From positions 62,001 through 126,000 of the forward strand of contig VBHB01000079.1 of the NCBI GenBank assembly GCA_005880315.1: a DNA stretch of 64,000 nt, in the 5' to 3' direction. The position numbers and the translations under genes are program-made. This document shows positions 42,684 to 51,754 of the stretch, piece by piece (position 1 is the first letter of the stretch; the number at the start of each line of letters is the position of its first letter). Below the pieces are notes generated by a model. That model had not been told where the DNA came from. It did not search any database and worked only from the letters and a program-made list of their open reading frames with translations. The DNA comes from Chloroflexota bacterium. Lineage in GTDB: Bacteria > Chloroflexota > Dormibacteria > Dormibacterales > Dormibacteraceae.

Positions 42684-44192
42684 TCAGCCGCCGGCCAGCC
42701 GCCGCCGACCCGACGACCGCCCAAGTATCCGCATCGGGGTCGCCGGCTTCTCCTCCCTGGGCGCCAGCCGTTTGGCCTCTTTGCGCCGACGCTTGTCCTC
42801 GTAAAGCTCGCTGTCCACGACTTCATAGGCCGCCTGCCAATCCTGGCCTGGCCTCCACGCGGTGAGCCCCATGCTGACCTCGATCGGCTCGGGCGACCGG
42901 GCGGCCAGGCTCGCATGGCTCACCGCGGCGCGCAGCCGAGTCGCGACCTCGCGCGCGCGCTCGAGGTCAGTTTCCGGCATGGCGATGCCGAACTCGTCTC
43001 CACCGATCCGCGCGCAGATGTCCGACGCGCGCACCACCCGCTGCATCTGCTGCGCGACCAGACGGAGGGCGTCATCTCCGGCGCGATGACCTTGACGGTC
43101 GTTGATCCGCTTCAGGTTGTCGAGGTCGACCATCATGACCGAGAGCTTTCGATTGTGCCGCTCCGCAAGCGCGACCTCGCGCTCCATGATCCTCTCGAAC
43201 TCACGGCGGTTGGCAAGCCCGGTCAGGTGATCGGTTCGGGCTTCGTTGGAGAACTGGCGGGCTCGGTCGAGGGCGATCGCCACCTGGTCGGCGACGGCGG
43301 CCATGAACAGGAGGTCCGAGGCTCCGAAGATCCGCGGCATCTTGGTGCCGACCGTCATCACGCCCACGATCCGGCCTCTCACCCTCAGCTGCGCGCGCAG
43401 CGCGTTCCACTCCGCGCCAAGTCCGCGGTCCACTCGAGATTCGGACCGCCCGACCGCCGTGACTGCGGCTTTGACATGGGGCCCGGTCTCGCGCGTGAAC
43501 TGCTCGATGTCCTGAGTGTCAAGACCGGCGGCGTGGACCAGTTTGAATGTCGCGCGCTCCTTCAACCACAGCGCGCCGGCGCTTAAGCGTAGCGCCGCCA
43601 TGCTTTCGACCAGCGCCACCTCAGCCGTCTCGATGACGTCGAGAGAGCGGCCCATCGAGGTCACGATGGCGGCGAGTCCGTAGAGCTCACTCTCTCGCGT
43701 GCGATGCTCGGCGTCGAGATGCTCGAGATAGCCGCGGACGACGCACGTCGTCAGTCGCTCGACCACGTCTTCGAGCCGTGACTGCGCCAGCGCGAAGATC
43801 TCATCTCGTCGCTGCGTGCCCTCGATGGGCTGTGTAATGAGCTCGATCGTCGCCCGGCGGTAAACGGCCAGCACGTCGATCAGGGTTTCGAGCGGGACCC
43901 CCTGCGCCGCTTTGAGTCGCCCGTAGTCCCGCGTTCGCTGCTCGTACTCGGACCAGGGGACCTCGAGATCGGATCGAAGCGACGTCAGCAGGACGTCGAT
44001 GAACCCCACCGAGGTGGCGATAAGGTCTTCGCCGGTGGCCTCGCTCATCCGCACCAGCTCCGGCGAGCGCGCGCGGATGACCTTCAGCGTCTTCCGGCCG
44101 GTCTGGCTCGCATCAGCCGCAAGACCGACTGCCAACGCGCTGAGCACGTCGCCAGGCTGGTGCCCAAAGGCGCCCGCTGAGCTTGGGGACAT
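42684..44192 (-). CDS. Diguanylate cyclase with RsbRD_N-like and GAF domains
   Basis: 502 aa, soluble. The N-terminal ~160 residues resemble a PucR/RsbRD_N helical domain (VPWSEYEQRTRDYGRLKAAQGVPLETLIDVLAVYRRATIELI); a GAF domain follows (~170-315); the GGDEF domain is C-terminal (DHLTGLANRREFERIMEREV, VMMVDLDNLKRINDRQGHRAGDDAL). The active-site loop reads RIGGDEFGI with an intact GGDEF, and RASD five residues before is a canonical inhibitory (I) site, so c-di-GMP synthesis with product feedback is expected. GAAGAAGG abuts the ATG. Convergent with the response regulator (8 bp between stops). Confidence 0.93.
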   Translation of the reverse strand: MSPSSAGAFGHQPGDVLSALAVGLAADASQTGRKTLKVIRARSPELVRMSEATGEDLIATSVGFIDVLLTSLRSDLEVPWSEYEQRTRDYGRLKAAQGVPLETLIDVLAVYRRATIELITQPIEGTQRRDEIFALAQSRLEDVVERLTTCVVRGYLEHLDAEHRTRESELYGLAAIVTSMGRSLDVIETAEVALVESMAALRLSAGALWLKERATFKLVHAAGLDTQDIEQFTRETGPHVKAAVTAVGRSESRVDRGLGAEWNALRAQLRVRGRIVGVMTVGTKMPRIFGASDLLFMAAVADQVAIALDRARQFSNEARTDHLTGLANRREFERIMEREVALAERHNRKLSVMMVDLDNLKRINDRQGHRAGDDALRLVAQQMQRVVRASDICARIGGDEFGIAMPETDLERAREVATRLRAAVSHASLAARSPEPIEVSMGLTAWRPGQDWQAAYEVVDSELYEDKRRRKEAKRLAPREEKPATPMRILGRSSGRRRLAGG

Positions 44193-44380
44193 CCTTCTTC
44201 AAGAACGCTGAGCTCGCAGCGCGTTACTTGAACTCGGCTCGAACGAAGCCCTACCTCAAGTGTGCGACCCAAAATCCGCGCAACCGTACGGTGACCGTGG
44301 AGGCCTCCGCGAGGGAGATTTAGGTGCGGGAAGCGCCACATAGTTCGCGCACTCACTACGCAGGGGGTTGATTCGAGCTG

Positions 44381-44986
44381 ATGCTCAACGAGATCCAGGA
44401 ATCGGTCGAGCCAGACAATCGCGAACAAAAGCCGAAGTACACGCCCGGAAACGAGGCCGACTTCGAGCGCCTGTACCAGACGTCCTACGGCAAGATCCTC
44501 GGCACCCTCACGGCCATGCTCGGCGATCGAGCTGCGGCCGAGGACTGTGCCCAGGATGCGTTCGAGCGAGCCTACCGGAAGTGGAGCACGTGGAAACCGA
44601 TCGCACCGGCTGAGGCGTGGGTCCACCGTATCGCGATCAACGCGGCTGTCTCATACCAACGGAAGATGCGACTCCGCGAGGTCGGCGAGGTGATCCGGCG
44701 CATTGGACGTCCGGAGCTGGCCCCCGACCCCCAAGAGCACATCGAGCACCGGGATCTGGCCGAGGCGCTAGCCAAGCTGCCGCCCAAGCAAGCGGCCGCC
44801 ATCGTGCTGCGCCACTACCACGGCTATACCAACCGCGCGATCGCCCAGTCCCTAGGCATACCGGAGCGCACTGTGGCTTCGAGGCTGGCAGTCGCCAAGG
44901 ACCGCCTTCGCGTGATGCTCCGGCACTCTTACGGCGAGGCGGGCGACTTCATCAACGAACCCGGATTGATGGCGGCGGCCGACTGA
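44381..44986 (+). CDS. ECF-type RNA polymerase sigma factor
   Basis: 201 aa. Sigma-2 region (~25-95: ADFERLYQTSYGKILGTLTAMLGDRAAAEDCAQDAFERAYRKW) and sigma-4 region (~125-180: LAEALAKLPPKQAAAIVLRHYHGYTNRAIAQSLGIPERTVASRLAVAKDRLRVML), the SigE-like layout. The N-terminal ~20 residues are acidic. No anti-sigma factor with a recognisable domain is adjacent; the next gene encodes a 67-aa Cys-containing protein. Start ATG 44381 has only a weak upstream purine run (AGGGGG, 14 nt away). Confidence 0.94.
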   Translation: MLNEIQESVEPDNREQKPKYTPGNEADFERLYQTSYGKILGTLTAMLGDRAAAEDCAQDAFERAYRKWSTWKPIAPAEAWVHRIAINAAVSYQRKMRLREVGEVIRRIGRPELAPDPQEHIEHRDLAEALAKLPPKQAAAIVLRHYHGYTNRAIAQSLGIPERTVASRLAVAKDRLRVMLRHSYGEAGDFINEPGLMAAAD

Positions 44987-45049
44987 AGCACCGGCCGCAC
45001 GCCATCGCAGTCCACACGATCTCCCACGGGTTGTGAGGTTGAGCTTCTG

Positions 45050-45253
45050 ATGCAAGCCAGGTTCGACAAGCAGGGCAATCGGCTTCCTGACACAGGTCAT
45101 GGCTGCGGCTGCCAGTTGTGCGCCGACGCCAACGCTCCCCGGTACGAACGTCGGCGGACGGAGCGAACTGCTACGTGGAACCCGCTGCGCCGGCGGCTCG
45201 TGCAGGCGCTGAACGCCATCATTCCCAGCCGCCGACCCGAACCCACCGCCTAA
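45050..45253 (+). CDS. 67-aa protein with CxCxxC motif next to the ECF sigma gene
   Basis: Starts MQARFDKQGNRLPDTGHGCGCQLCADANAPRYERRRTERT and ends with a basic helix (WNPLRRRLVQALNAIIPSRR). CGCQLC could bind a metal or act as a thiol switch. It starts 63 bp after the sigma factor on the same strand, so it may be its small regulator, but it lacks the HxxxCxxC signature of zinc-binding anti-sigma factors. GAGG lies ~13 nt upstream. Confidence 0.5.
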   Translation: MQARFDKQGNRLPDTGHGCGCQLCADANAPRYERRRTERTATWNPLRRRLVQALNAIIPSRRPEPTA

Positions 45254-45270
45254 GAGGGAGCCGCCGGCCG

Positions 45271-45286
45271 CCCCGAGACTTCGGGG
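45271..45286. terminator. Short hairpin between convergent stops
   Basis: CCCCGA, loop GACT, TCGGGG in the 35-bp gap between the stops at 45253 (+) and 45289 (-). No T-run on either side; if it works as a terminator it would serve both strands. Confidence 0.4.
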
Positions 45287-45288
45287 AG

Positions 45289-47349
45289 CTAGGTACCCGG
45301 CAGGAACCAGGCCGTCTGGCCGCTCACGGTCCGGTGGACCAAGCCCGGGGGCTCCGCATACCACTCGTCGCCGATATTCAGCGTGTCCAGCGCGGACTGC
45401 ATGAATGTGTGCCAGGCCGGCGCGGCGACGACGTAGCTGTCGGAGTCCTTGGTCATCTTCTGGCGCCAGTCAGGGTTGCCGGTCCATACAGCCGCCACGA
45501 GGTGCGGCGTGTAACCAACCGTCCAGGCGTCCGCAAACGAGTCAGACGTGCCGGTCTTGACACCGACATGGCGGTTCGGAAGGGTCAGTAGAGAGTGCAA
45601 GCCGAAGATCAACGCGCGGTTGCGGTCGTTCGACATGATCTGTTCCATGATGTAGGCGACCTTGGGGTCGACGACCTGCACGCCCGGGTCCTTCTGGTGC
45701 TGGTACAGATACGTGCCGCTTCGGGAGATGCTCTGGATCGCGAAGGGCTGCCGCAGCAGGCCTTGCGCAGCCAGGACCGAAGCGCCGGTGGCCATCTGCA
45801 GCGGCGTCTCGCCGTACCCGCCGAGGGTCAGTGACGGGCCGTAGGTGTTGAGTGGGTCGTCGTTCGTGTACACCGGGTTGCCCGACGCGTCGTAGTGCTG
45901 CTGCCATGGTGGCGCGCCCATCGAGCGTGCCATCGACACGACAGACGAGACGCCGATGCCGAGCTCGACCTTGACCGCGGGAATGTTGAGAGAGTTGCCC
46001 ATGCATTGCTGCAGCTGCAGGGTGCCGTGATAGCGCCCATCGTAATTACGAGGCGTGTACGCCTCCCCCGACATCGGGTCGCGATACGTGAACGCGCTAT
46101 CCGCAATCCGGCTGACCATCGTGTAGCGCCTGCTCGCGATGGCCGCGGTGTAGGTGAAGATCTTCATCGACGAGCCTGGGTTGCGAGGAGGCCAAACGGC
46201 CAGGTTGTACTGACCGCCGTTCGCATTGGGGTTGGCGGACCCGACCATCGCGAGGATGGCGCCGGTGGTAGGGTCGATGGCCACCAGCGCGCCCTGGCTC
46301 ACATGGCGGTATGCCAGCCTTGCGATTCCGTTGGTGATCGCGCTCTGCGCGATGTCCTGCAACTTCAGGTTGACCGTGGTGATCACGTTGAGCCCGCCGC
46401 CGTAAGCGATGTCAGAACCGAACTCGTTCACCAGCTGTGCCACCACATAACGAACAAAGCTGCCGGCGACGATCTGGTTGGTAGGCGTGAACATGTGGGC
46501 CGGAGGCGAGATGTCCTCGCCATAAGCGGTGGCAAGGTCGGACTGCGTGATGGCACCCGTGCGCACCATCGCATTGAGCACCTGCAGCTGCCTGGCCTTC
46601 GCCGACTTCCAGTTGAGCAGCGGGTTGTACATCGTCGGCCCTCGCACAAGGCCGGCCAGGATCGATGCCTGCGCCAGGTCGAGGTCCTGCGTGTCCTTGT
46701 GGAAGTAGATCTTCGACGCGGCTTCGGCGCCCCACGCACTGTTGCCGAAGAACACGTCGTTCAGGTACATCTCGAGGATCTGCGGCTTCGAATACGCGCG
46801 CTCGACCTCGAATGACAACAGCGCCTCGCGGAGCTTGCGATCGATGGTTGCCTCGTTGCCAACCAATCGAATTTTCACCAGTTGCTGGGTGATGGTGGAG
46901 GCGCCTTCGACCGTCCCATGCGCGCGCCAGTCGATCAGCGCCGCTCGCGCCACTCCACCTGGATCCACTCCAGGCTCGGAGTAGAAGTTGCGGTCCTCGA
47001 TGGCGATGACGGCCTCGGGCAGGAGCGTACCCATGTCGGTGAGGGCCTGGTCGTAATGCTGGTAGCCGGGACCGTGAAGGTCTGCCAGCACCGTGGTCCC
47101 GTCGGAGGCGTATATCACCGTATCCGTCGGCACCGCCTTGTCGAGCTTGCTCACGTCCGGCATCCGATCGGCAAATGCCACGTAGCCCGGCGAAGTCAAG
47201 AAAAGGGCGGGACCGGCTACAAGGACCAGCACCATGACTCGTAGGAGCCAACCCGTGGGGCGAAGCAGCCGCTCTCTCTTAACGACGCGAGGCGTGCTGG
47301 CTCGGCGCCGGTGCCCGTTTCCCCTACGAGGCCAGTCGACCTGATTCAT
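45289..47349 (-). CDS. Class A penicillin-binding protein (GT51 + transpeptidase) 1
   Basis: 686 aa from ATG 47349, supported by GAGGAGGGACGGGG just upstream. A basic cytoplasmic N-terminus and one TM (~38-58) are followed by the GT51 glycosyltransferase with AIEDRNFYSEPGVDPGG (catalytic Glu), EGASTITQQLVK and ILEMYLNDVFFGNSAWG. The transpeptidase has the SxxK motif in NPGSSMKIF, SxN in GNSLNIPAV and KTG in GVKTGTSDSFADAW. Polymerises and cross-links peptidoglycan outside the membrane. No PASTA or C-terminal extension. Overlaps the 5' neighbour by 26 bp. Confidence 0.95.
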   Translation of the reverse strand: MNQVDWPRRGNGHRRRASTPRVVKRERLLRPTGWLLRVMVLVLVAGPALFLTSPGYVAFADRMPDVSKLDKAVPTDTVIYASDGTTVLADLHGPGYQHYDQALTDMGTLLPEAVIAIEDRNFYSEPGVDPGGVARAALIDWRAHGTVEGASTITQQLVKIRLVGNEATIDRKLREALLSFEVERAYSKPQILEMYLNDVFFGNSAWGAEAASKIYFHKDTQDLDLAQASILAGLVRGPTMYNPLLNWKSAKARQLQVLNAMVRTGAITQSDLATAYGEDISPPAHMFTPTNQIVAGSFVRYVVAQLVNEFGSDIAYGGGLNVITTVNLKLQDIAQSAITNGIARLAYRHVSQGALVAIDPTTGAILAMVGSANPNANGGQYNLAVWPPRNPGSSMKIFTYTAAIASRRYTMVSRIADSAFTYRDPMSGEAYTPRNYDGRYHGTLQLQQCMGNSLNIPAVKVELGIGVSSVVSMARSMGAPPWQQHYDASGNPVYTNDDPLNTYGPSLTLGGYGETPLQMATGASVLAAQGLLRQPFAIQSISRSGTYLYQHQKDPGVQVVDPKVAYIMEQIMSNDRNRALIFGLHSLLTLPNRHVGVKTGTSDSFADAWTVGYTPHLVAAVWTGNPDWRQKMTKDSDSYVVAAPAWHTFMQSALDTLNIGDEWYAEPPGLVHRTVSGQTAWFLPGT

Positions 47350-48253
47350 GTCCCCGTCCCTCCTCACCTTCCGGACCCACACGCGGCGGTGCGGGCACGA
47401 TCGGCCCATACCAGCCGATCGATTGGGCGCTCAGCAGCGCGCGGATGTTGACGACCTGGTCTGGAGTCACCGGGCGCTCGCCGGGGACATCAGCAGGGCC
47501 GCCGCCTCCGACCACGGCCCGATCGAGCATCTGACTCGCCCTCGCGGCCAGGCCGTTGATGGCGGGCGCGTGCTCTGAGTGCCACGAACGCGCCGAGGCC
47601 TGAAGCCGAAACGCCCTCTCGCGGAGCGTTTCGAAGCGCGCGGCTGCCCGCACGCGGCCCGCCTCAATTGCGTCCGCCCGCCGGACTCTCGCCCGTGGGA
47701 TCACGACGTCGCGCGTCCAGATCAGCACCTGAACGAACCAGGTCAGGAACGCAGCTGCCAACACCGTCGTCGCGTGCTCGGCGCGCCGGTTCCAATCGTC
47801 CATCGCATATGGGGCGGCGGCGAGAACCGGCGCGGGGGCGCGATGCAGCGGCACCTCGATCCACTCGCCGAGCCTCACCCGCGGCTGCCAGCCGGCTGCC
47901 CTCCGCCGCGATCGGATCAGGACCAGCACCAGGATGTCCGCCCCGACCATCAGCACGACCGCGTTTGCGATCACGAATCGATGGTCGCCCACCCATCCGA
48001 GCATGCTCGCGAATACGAGCCCGATCGATGTGTTCACGATCTGGTCCGCGCCCCAAGCCGCCGACTCGGTCAGCTTGCGCGTGCTCAGTGGTTGGATGTT
48101 CGTGATGGCGAGCCAGCATGTGACGATGAGACCCAACCAGATGGTGGCCTCCATCCACCTGGGGACGGAGCGGCGGACCGGCGGTACCACCATGGCCGCC
48201 GCCATGCCCGCGAACAGGGCCAGCGAGAACTGCACCATGGTCGTGTTCCCCAT
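47324..48253 (-). CDS. Polytopic membrane protein upstream of PBP, unknown
   Basis: 309 aa. Four to five predicted TM segments (FSLALFAGMAAAMVV, MEATIWLGLIVTCWLAI, FVIANAVVLMVGADILVLVLI, VLAAAFLTWFVQVLIW), then a cytoplasmic Arg-rich helical tail containing RAARFETLRERAFRLQASARSWHSEHAPAINGLAARASQML. No family recognised. It starts at ATG 48253 and its end overlaps the PBP start by 26 bp, so the two form an operon and may function together in wall synthesis. No enzymatic motif. Confidence 0.65.
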   Translation of the reverse strand: MGNTTMVQFSLALFAGMAAAMVVPPVRRSVPRWMEATIWLGLIVTCWLAITNIQPLSTRKLTESAAWGADQIVNTSIGLVFASMLGWVGDHRFVIANAVVLMVGADILVLVLIRSRRRAAGWQPRVRLGEWIEVPLHRAPAPVLAAAPYAMDDWNRRAEHATTVLAAAFLTWFVQVLIWTRDVVIPRARVRRADAIEAGRVRAAARFETLRERAFRLQASARSWHSEHAPAINGLAARASQMLDRAVVGGGGPADVPGERPVTPDQVVNIRALLSAQSIGWYGPIVPAPPRVGPEGEEGRGHESGRLAS

Positions 48254-48398
48254 CGAAAGGGAAACGCGGCCGGTAAGCCGAGTATTGGGGGGTCACGCCT
48301 CAGCTTTGACGCCGGCGCGACAAGGGTGATCGGGGCGGCTAGGACGTTGTATTGATGGCGCGGCCGCTGACCCGCTCAGCGTCCGCGCCGTTTGCTTC

Positions 48399-48620
48399 AT
48401 GGCAATACTCCTGGTCATCCTGCTGATCACCTTGGGGCTCGCGTTCAGGGCAGCCGCAGTCGGCCACCGCGTGAGCCTGGCCGGTTCCGACAGGGGCGAC
48501 GACATCGGTCTCGTCGACGCGTTCGCACGCACGTCCCTGCTTGTCTTCCTGAGCCTGCTCGGCCTGTTCGCCCTGGGGCTCGCGTACGGCAACGTACTGG
48601 GTGCCAGCGCCGGACCCTAG
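48399..48620 (+). CDS. Small two-TM protein
   Basis: 73 aa: TM1 MAILLVILLITLGLAFRAAAVG, a charged loop (SLAGSDRGDDIGLVDAFARTS) and TM2 LLVFLSLLGLFALGLAYGNVLG. Divergent from the membrane protein/PBP operon (145 bp between starts). No ribosome-binding site or leaderless box at the usual distance. The clean two-TM pattern supports a real gene; the function is unknown. It could alternatively be read as noise in GC-rich DNA. Confidence 0.5.
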   Translation: MAILLVILLITLGLAFRAAAVGHRVSLAGSDRGDDIGLVDAFARTSLLVFLSLLGLFALGLAYGNVLGASAGP

Positions 48621-48855
48621 ACGGCGGCGCACCTCCGATGACGGGCTCGGAAGGGTGAAAACAGCCTTCTAGCGCGAGCGAGGGCCCGAAAAACGGGTCC
48701 CATGAGCCGGTTTCGGCCCATTTGACATCCCTTGAGCCAAATTAACCGCATCGCAGTGGCGGTGTGGCTGGCTCGCCCCTAACGTCCCCACTCCGGTCAC
48801 CCGTATCCGACAGAGCGCCGAGGCACTGATCGGGCGGTGACGCAAGGAGGGGTAC

Positions 48856-50922
48856 CTGAACTCACTACGCCGGCTCTATCGTGGCTTGCCGTTCCGCCCT
48901 ACGGGCTACCTGCCGCTCGTGCTCGTGGCGGTGATGCTGAATCTGAGCGTCATCGCTCTCGCCGCACCAGCCGGCGGCCCGGCTCTGACGGCGTCGCCGT
49001 CGAGCCCCAACGACCAGCGGCCGAGCCTCACCCTGCCGGCGAGCGCCAAGCTTTGCCCTGCTTCCGGGCAGGGCGCCGCCTGCGACGCCATCCCTACCAA
49101 CTTCAATCCCGCTCCAGGCCAGCCGTCCCTACCCGACGGCCTGGTTCAATGCCCGGCGGACCCGGCGAAGCCGGTACTCAGCTCACCCGCAGCATGCGAT
49201 GAAACAACGCTCTCCTCACCGGCCTCGTCGGCCCCGGCGCCGGTCCACCCTTCGGCGGGCAGCCCGGTCATCCCCAGCGTGCCACTCTCATCCCTCGCGC
49301 CGGGAAGCTCCGCGACTGCAAGCCTCGCCCTCACTGCGGATCACGCGCTTATCGGCGCCGGGGAATCCGTCATATTCACGGCCACCGCACGCAGCAGCGT
49401 GACAGGCACCGGTTCCGCAATCGAGATCTTCGACAGCACGACCGGCACGATGGTCGGGGCCTGCATGAGATCGAGCAGGTGCCAGGTGGCATACAAGACG
49501 ACGGTGGGGACGTACTCGTTCACGGCCTTCGTCACGCCGCCCACGACGACGGCGCCCGTGGCGCGCGACGCCATCGTCTCCAACGCCGTCCAGGTGAGGT
49601 GGCTCGACGCGAGCCTCACCGCCAGCCTGCCGGCTGTCGTCGGACCGGGTAAGTCGGTCAAGCTCACGGCGGCGACGTCGGCCGACGTTGCCAAGTCCGG
49701 ATTGGTGTTCCTGTTCTGGGACGTGACGACAGGTTTGCCGCTCACCTACTGCAGCCACGGCACCGCCTGCAGCACGATGCTCACGTATAGCGTCGGCGGT
49801 GCGCACCAGATCGTTGCCTACCTTGCGGACAGCCCATCATCCACGCCGGCCGCAGGCACACACGCTGCGTCCAACATCGCCTACCTGACCTGGCTCTCCG
49901 TCGCGCTTGCGGCCAACACCACATTCCCGCAGGCCGGCGGGACGGTCAATCTCACCGCAACGGCCAACGCCGACCTGGGCACCACGCCCTGGAGCCTCGG
50001 CATCGTCGACCAGAGCGGACGGCTGGTCGACAAGGCGTGCAAGACGGGCCGGACATGCTCCGCACGCATAACTCTGGGCTCCGGCCAGACGCCATATTTC
50101 TCGGCCGTGATCGGATCGCTACCGCTGGCGGCAAGCGCGTGGACGATTGCGGGTCAGCTGCTCCACACCGTGACCGACCGCGCTCCCTTGGTCGACGTGC
50201 AGGCGCGATCGGCTGCAGTGCAGCCAACACGGCTGTTGTGGGGGGTCGACTCGTGCAAGCCGATGACGACCGATGCTGCCGGTCGGGGAGGCCTTCTGCC
50301 GCAGGTGGCACAGATCCTAGGCGGCGCCGACTTCTGGGGCCGCTATCTCACCACCACCCCCAACTGTCCTGGGATCAGCTCGACCGAGATCGCGGCGGCG
50401 GCCCACTTCCGTGTCGGCATCCTTCCGATCTACAACGATTACGACTGCTCAGCCGTCAGCTACTGGCAGAACGGCCAGGACTATGCCGCCGGGGCCACCG
50501 CGGCCGCGGCCAGGCTCGGAATCCCGAGGGGAACAGTGATAGTGATCGACATCGAGCCGCCCGGCGATTGGTGCTCAGGCGCAGTCGACTCCGGCTTCAT
50601 CGAAGGCTGGTACTACGGCGTATTGAACGCCGGCTACGCCCCGGGTTTCTATGGCGATGGCACGGCATCGAGCACCTTCGGCCAGGCGTGGTGCGGAGCA
50701 GTTGCGGATCGCCCTGAGATCGCAGGCAAGTCCTACCTCTGGTCTTTCGAGCCATCGCTCATCGCCAGCTACCCGAAGGAGTCGGCCCCCGCGTGGAGTC
50801 CGAACCAGGTCGGCTGCGCCGGCAACATGGCGGCATGGCAGTACGAGCTGAGCGCCGGCGCGACACCCGATGTCGACCGCGACGAGGCCCTGTCCAAGCT
50901 GCCGCTCTGGTACCCCTCCTAG
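48856..50922 (+). CDS. Secreted DUF1906 (glycoside-hydrolase-like) protein, probable CTG start
   Basis: 688 aa from CTG 48856, or 678 from TTG 48886. AGGAGG (48845-48850) lies 5 nt before the CTG but 35 nt before the TTG, and the CTG adds LNSLRRLYRG, a good basic n-region for the signal peptide LPLVLVAVMLNLSVIALAAPA. Residues ~130-450 contain Ig-like repeats typical of surface proteins (TADHALIGAGESVIFTATA, AVVGPGKSVKLTAATSA, FPQAGGTVNLTATANA). The C-terminal ~230 residues are a DUF1906 domain (LLWGVDSCKPMT..GADFWGRYLTTTPNCPG..VIVIDIEPPGDWCSG), a TIM-barrel of the Rv2525c type thought to act on the cell wall. Confidence 0.82.
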   Translation: MNSLRRLYRGLPFRPTGYLPLVLVAVMLNLSVIALAAPAGGPALTASPSSPNDQRPSLTLPASAKLCPASGQGAACDAIPTNFNPAPGQPSLPDGLVQCPADPAKPVLSSPAACDETTLSSPASSAPAPVHPSAGSPVIPSVPLSSLAPGSSATASLALTADHALIGAGESVIFTATARSSVTGTGSAIEIFDSTTGTMVGACMRSSRCQVAYKTTVGTYSFTAFVTPPTTTAPVARDAIVSNAVQVRWLDASLTASLPAVVGPGKSVKLTAATSADVAKSGLVFLFWDVTTGLPLTYCSHGTACSTMLTYSVGGAHQIVAYLADSPSSTPAAGTHAASNIAYLTWLSVALAANTTFPQAGGTVNLTATANADLGTTPWSLGIVDQSGRLVDKACKTGRTCSARITLGSGQTPYFSAVIGSLPLAASAWTIAGQLLHTVTDRAPLVDVQARSAAVQPTRLLWGVDSCKPMTTDAAGRGGLLPQVAQILGGADFWGRYLTTTPNCPGISSTEIAAAAHFRVGILPIYNDYDCSAVSYWQNGQDYAAGATAAAARLGIPRGTVIVIDIEPPGDWCSGAVDSGFIEGWYYGVLNAGYAPGFYGDGTASSTFGQAWCGAVADRPEIAGKSYLWSFEPSLIASYPKESAPAWSPNQVGCAGNMAAWQYELSAGATPDVDRDEALSKLPLWYPS

Positions 50923-51068
50923 TAAAAAGCTCAGCAGCTCCGTCGGTGGTTGCGATCGCCCCAGGCGTTCTCCATTGAGGCCAAGCTCCTCGGATCTCCG
51001 AGTGGCTGACAGAACCCCTGCGTTTACATTTGTAGATCTCCGTTCGTTTGACGACTGGAGGGTCCGTC

Positions 51069-51536
51069 ATGCAGCACGAAGAAGAAAGACAAGTTCGCAA
51101 TGAATCGTCAGGCGTCGTCCGTAAGGAATCGTCGACCGTGGTCGACGACACAGGCGAAGCGCCGGTGCGAGAGGCATCCGTCGTCAAGAGCTCGACTCCG
51201 GCGCGGCGCGCGATGGAGGGCATCTACCTCTTGTTTGGGATCATCGACGCCCTGCTCTTGATCCGGTTGGTGCTCAAGCTCTTGGGAGCGAACGTGCACG
51301 CAGGGTTCGCCAGCTTCACTTACGGAGTGACAGACTTTCTGCTGGCGCCGTTCCACGGCCTGCTGCCGACATACGTCAGCGGGCAGTCGGTATTCGAGCT
51401 GTCGCTCATATTCGCGATCCTGATCTACTCGCTGATCGCGGTCGGTCTCGTGCGACTGGTGGCGATCACGCTTTCTCGCAGCGTCATGGTTTCCCAGCAC
51501 AGCCGGTCTGAGGGGCTCAAGCCTCGCTCGGACTGA
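51069..51536 (+). CDS. YggT-family membrane protein
   Basis: 155 aa from ATG 51069 with GGAGGG 9 nt upstream. An unusually long acidic/charged cytoplasmic N-terminus (~1-55: EEERQVRNESSGVVRKESSTVVDDTGEAPVREASVV) precedes two TM segments with the YggT pattern (MEGIYLLFGIIDALLLIRLVLKLLGAN...FTYGVTDFLLAPFHGLLP). YggT proteins are linked to envelope/osmotic functions and cell division in various bacteria, but none has a settled mechanism. Followed by a 51-aa single-TM protein. Confidence 0.85.
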   Translation: MQHEEERQVRNESSGVVRKESSTVVDDTGEAPVREASVVKSSTPARRAMEGIYLLFGIIDALLLIRLVLKLLGANVHAGFASFTYGVTDFLLAPFHGLLPTYVSGQSVFELSLIFAILIYSLIAVGLVRLVAITLSRSVMVSQHSRSEGLKPRSD

Positions 51537-51565
51537 TCCAAAGCGACACCAGGGGAAGTCTCGAA

Positions 51566-51721
51566 ATGGGCGCCATCGACCGAGGTCGGCGCAAGCGCCA
51601 AGGCCATTTGCGCTCCACCATCTGGACGCTGGCTGTTGCGCTCGGGACCGCCGTCACGCTCCTGCTCCTGGTGGCAGTGATCTTTCTTGTAGCGACCGCG
51701 CCGAACTGGTTGGGTCGCTAG
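51566..51721 (+). CDS. 51-aa single-TM protein
   Basis: MGAIDRGRRKRQGHLRSTIW followed by the hydrophobic helix TLAVALGTAVTLLLLVAVIFLVAT and the end APNWLGR. AGGGGAAG lies 7 nt upstream of ATG 51566. Basic N-terminus and single TM suggest a small membrane peptide with cytoplasmic N-terminus. It follows YggT by 29 bp and is probably cotranscribed. Family not recognised. Confidence 0.62.
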   Translation: MGAIDRGRRKRQGHLRSTIWTLAVALGTAVTLLLLVAVIFLVATAPNWLGR

Positions 51722-51754
51722 CCTCGGCGGGTTCGAGACCGCGAGCGGGCTAAC

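Noticed and set aside
45050-45253. Zinc-binding anti-sigma factor for the ECF gene
   Set aside because: The HxxxCxxC signature is absent and there is no TM segment; kept only as a weak functional hypothesis.
48680-48855. Possible c-di-AMP (ydaO-type) riboswitch before the DUF1906 gene
   Set aside because: CCGTATCCGACAG resembles part of the motif, but the conserved GGGGGACCC and GGGUGAA blocks are missing; only a covariance-model search could revive it.
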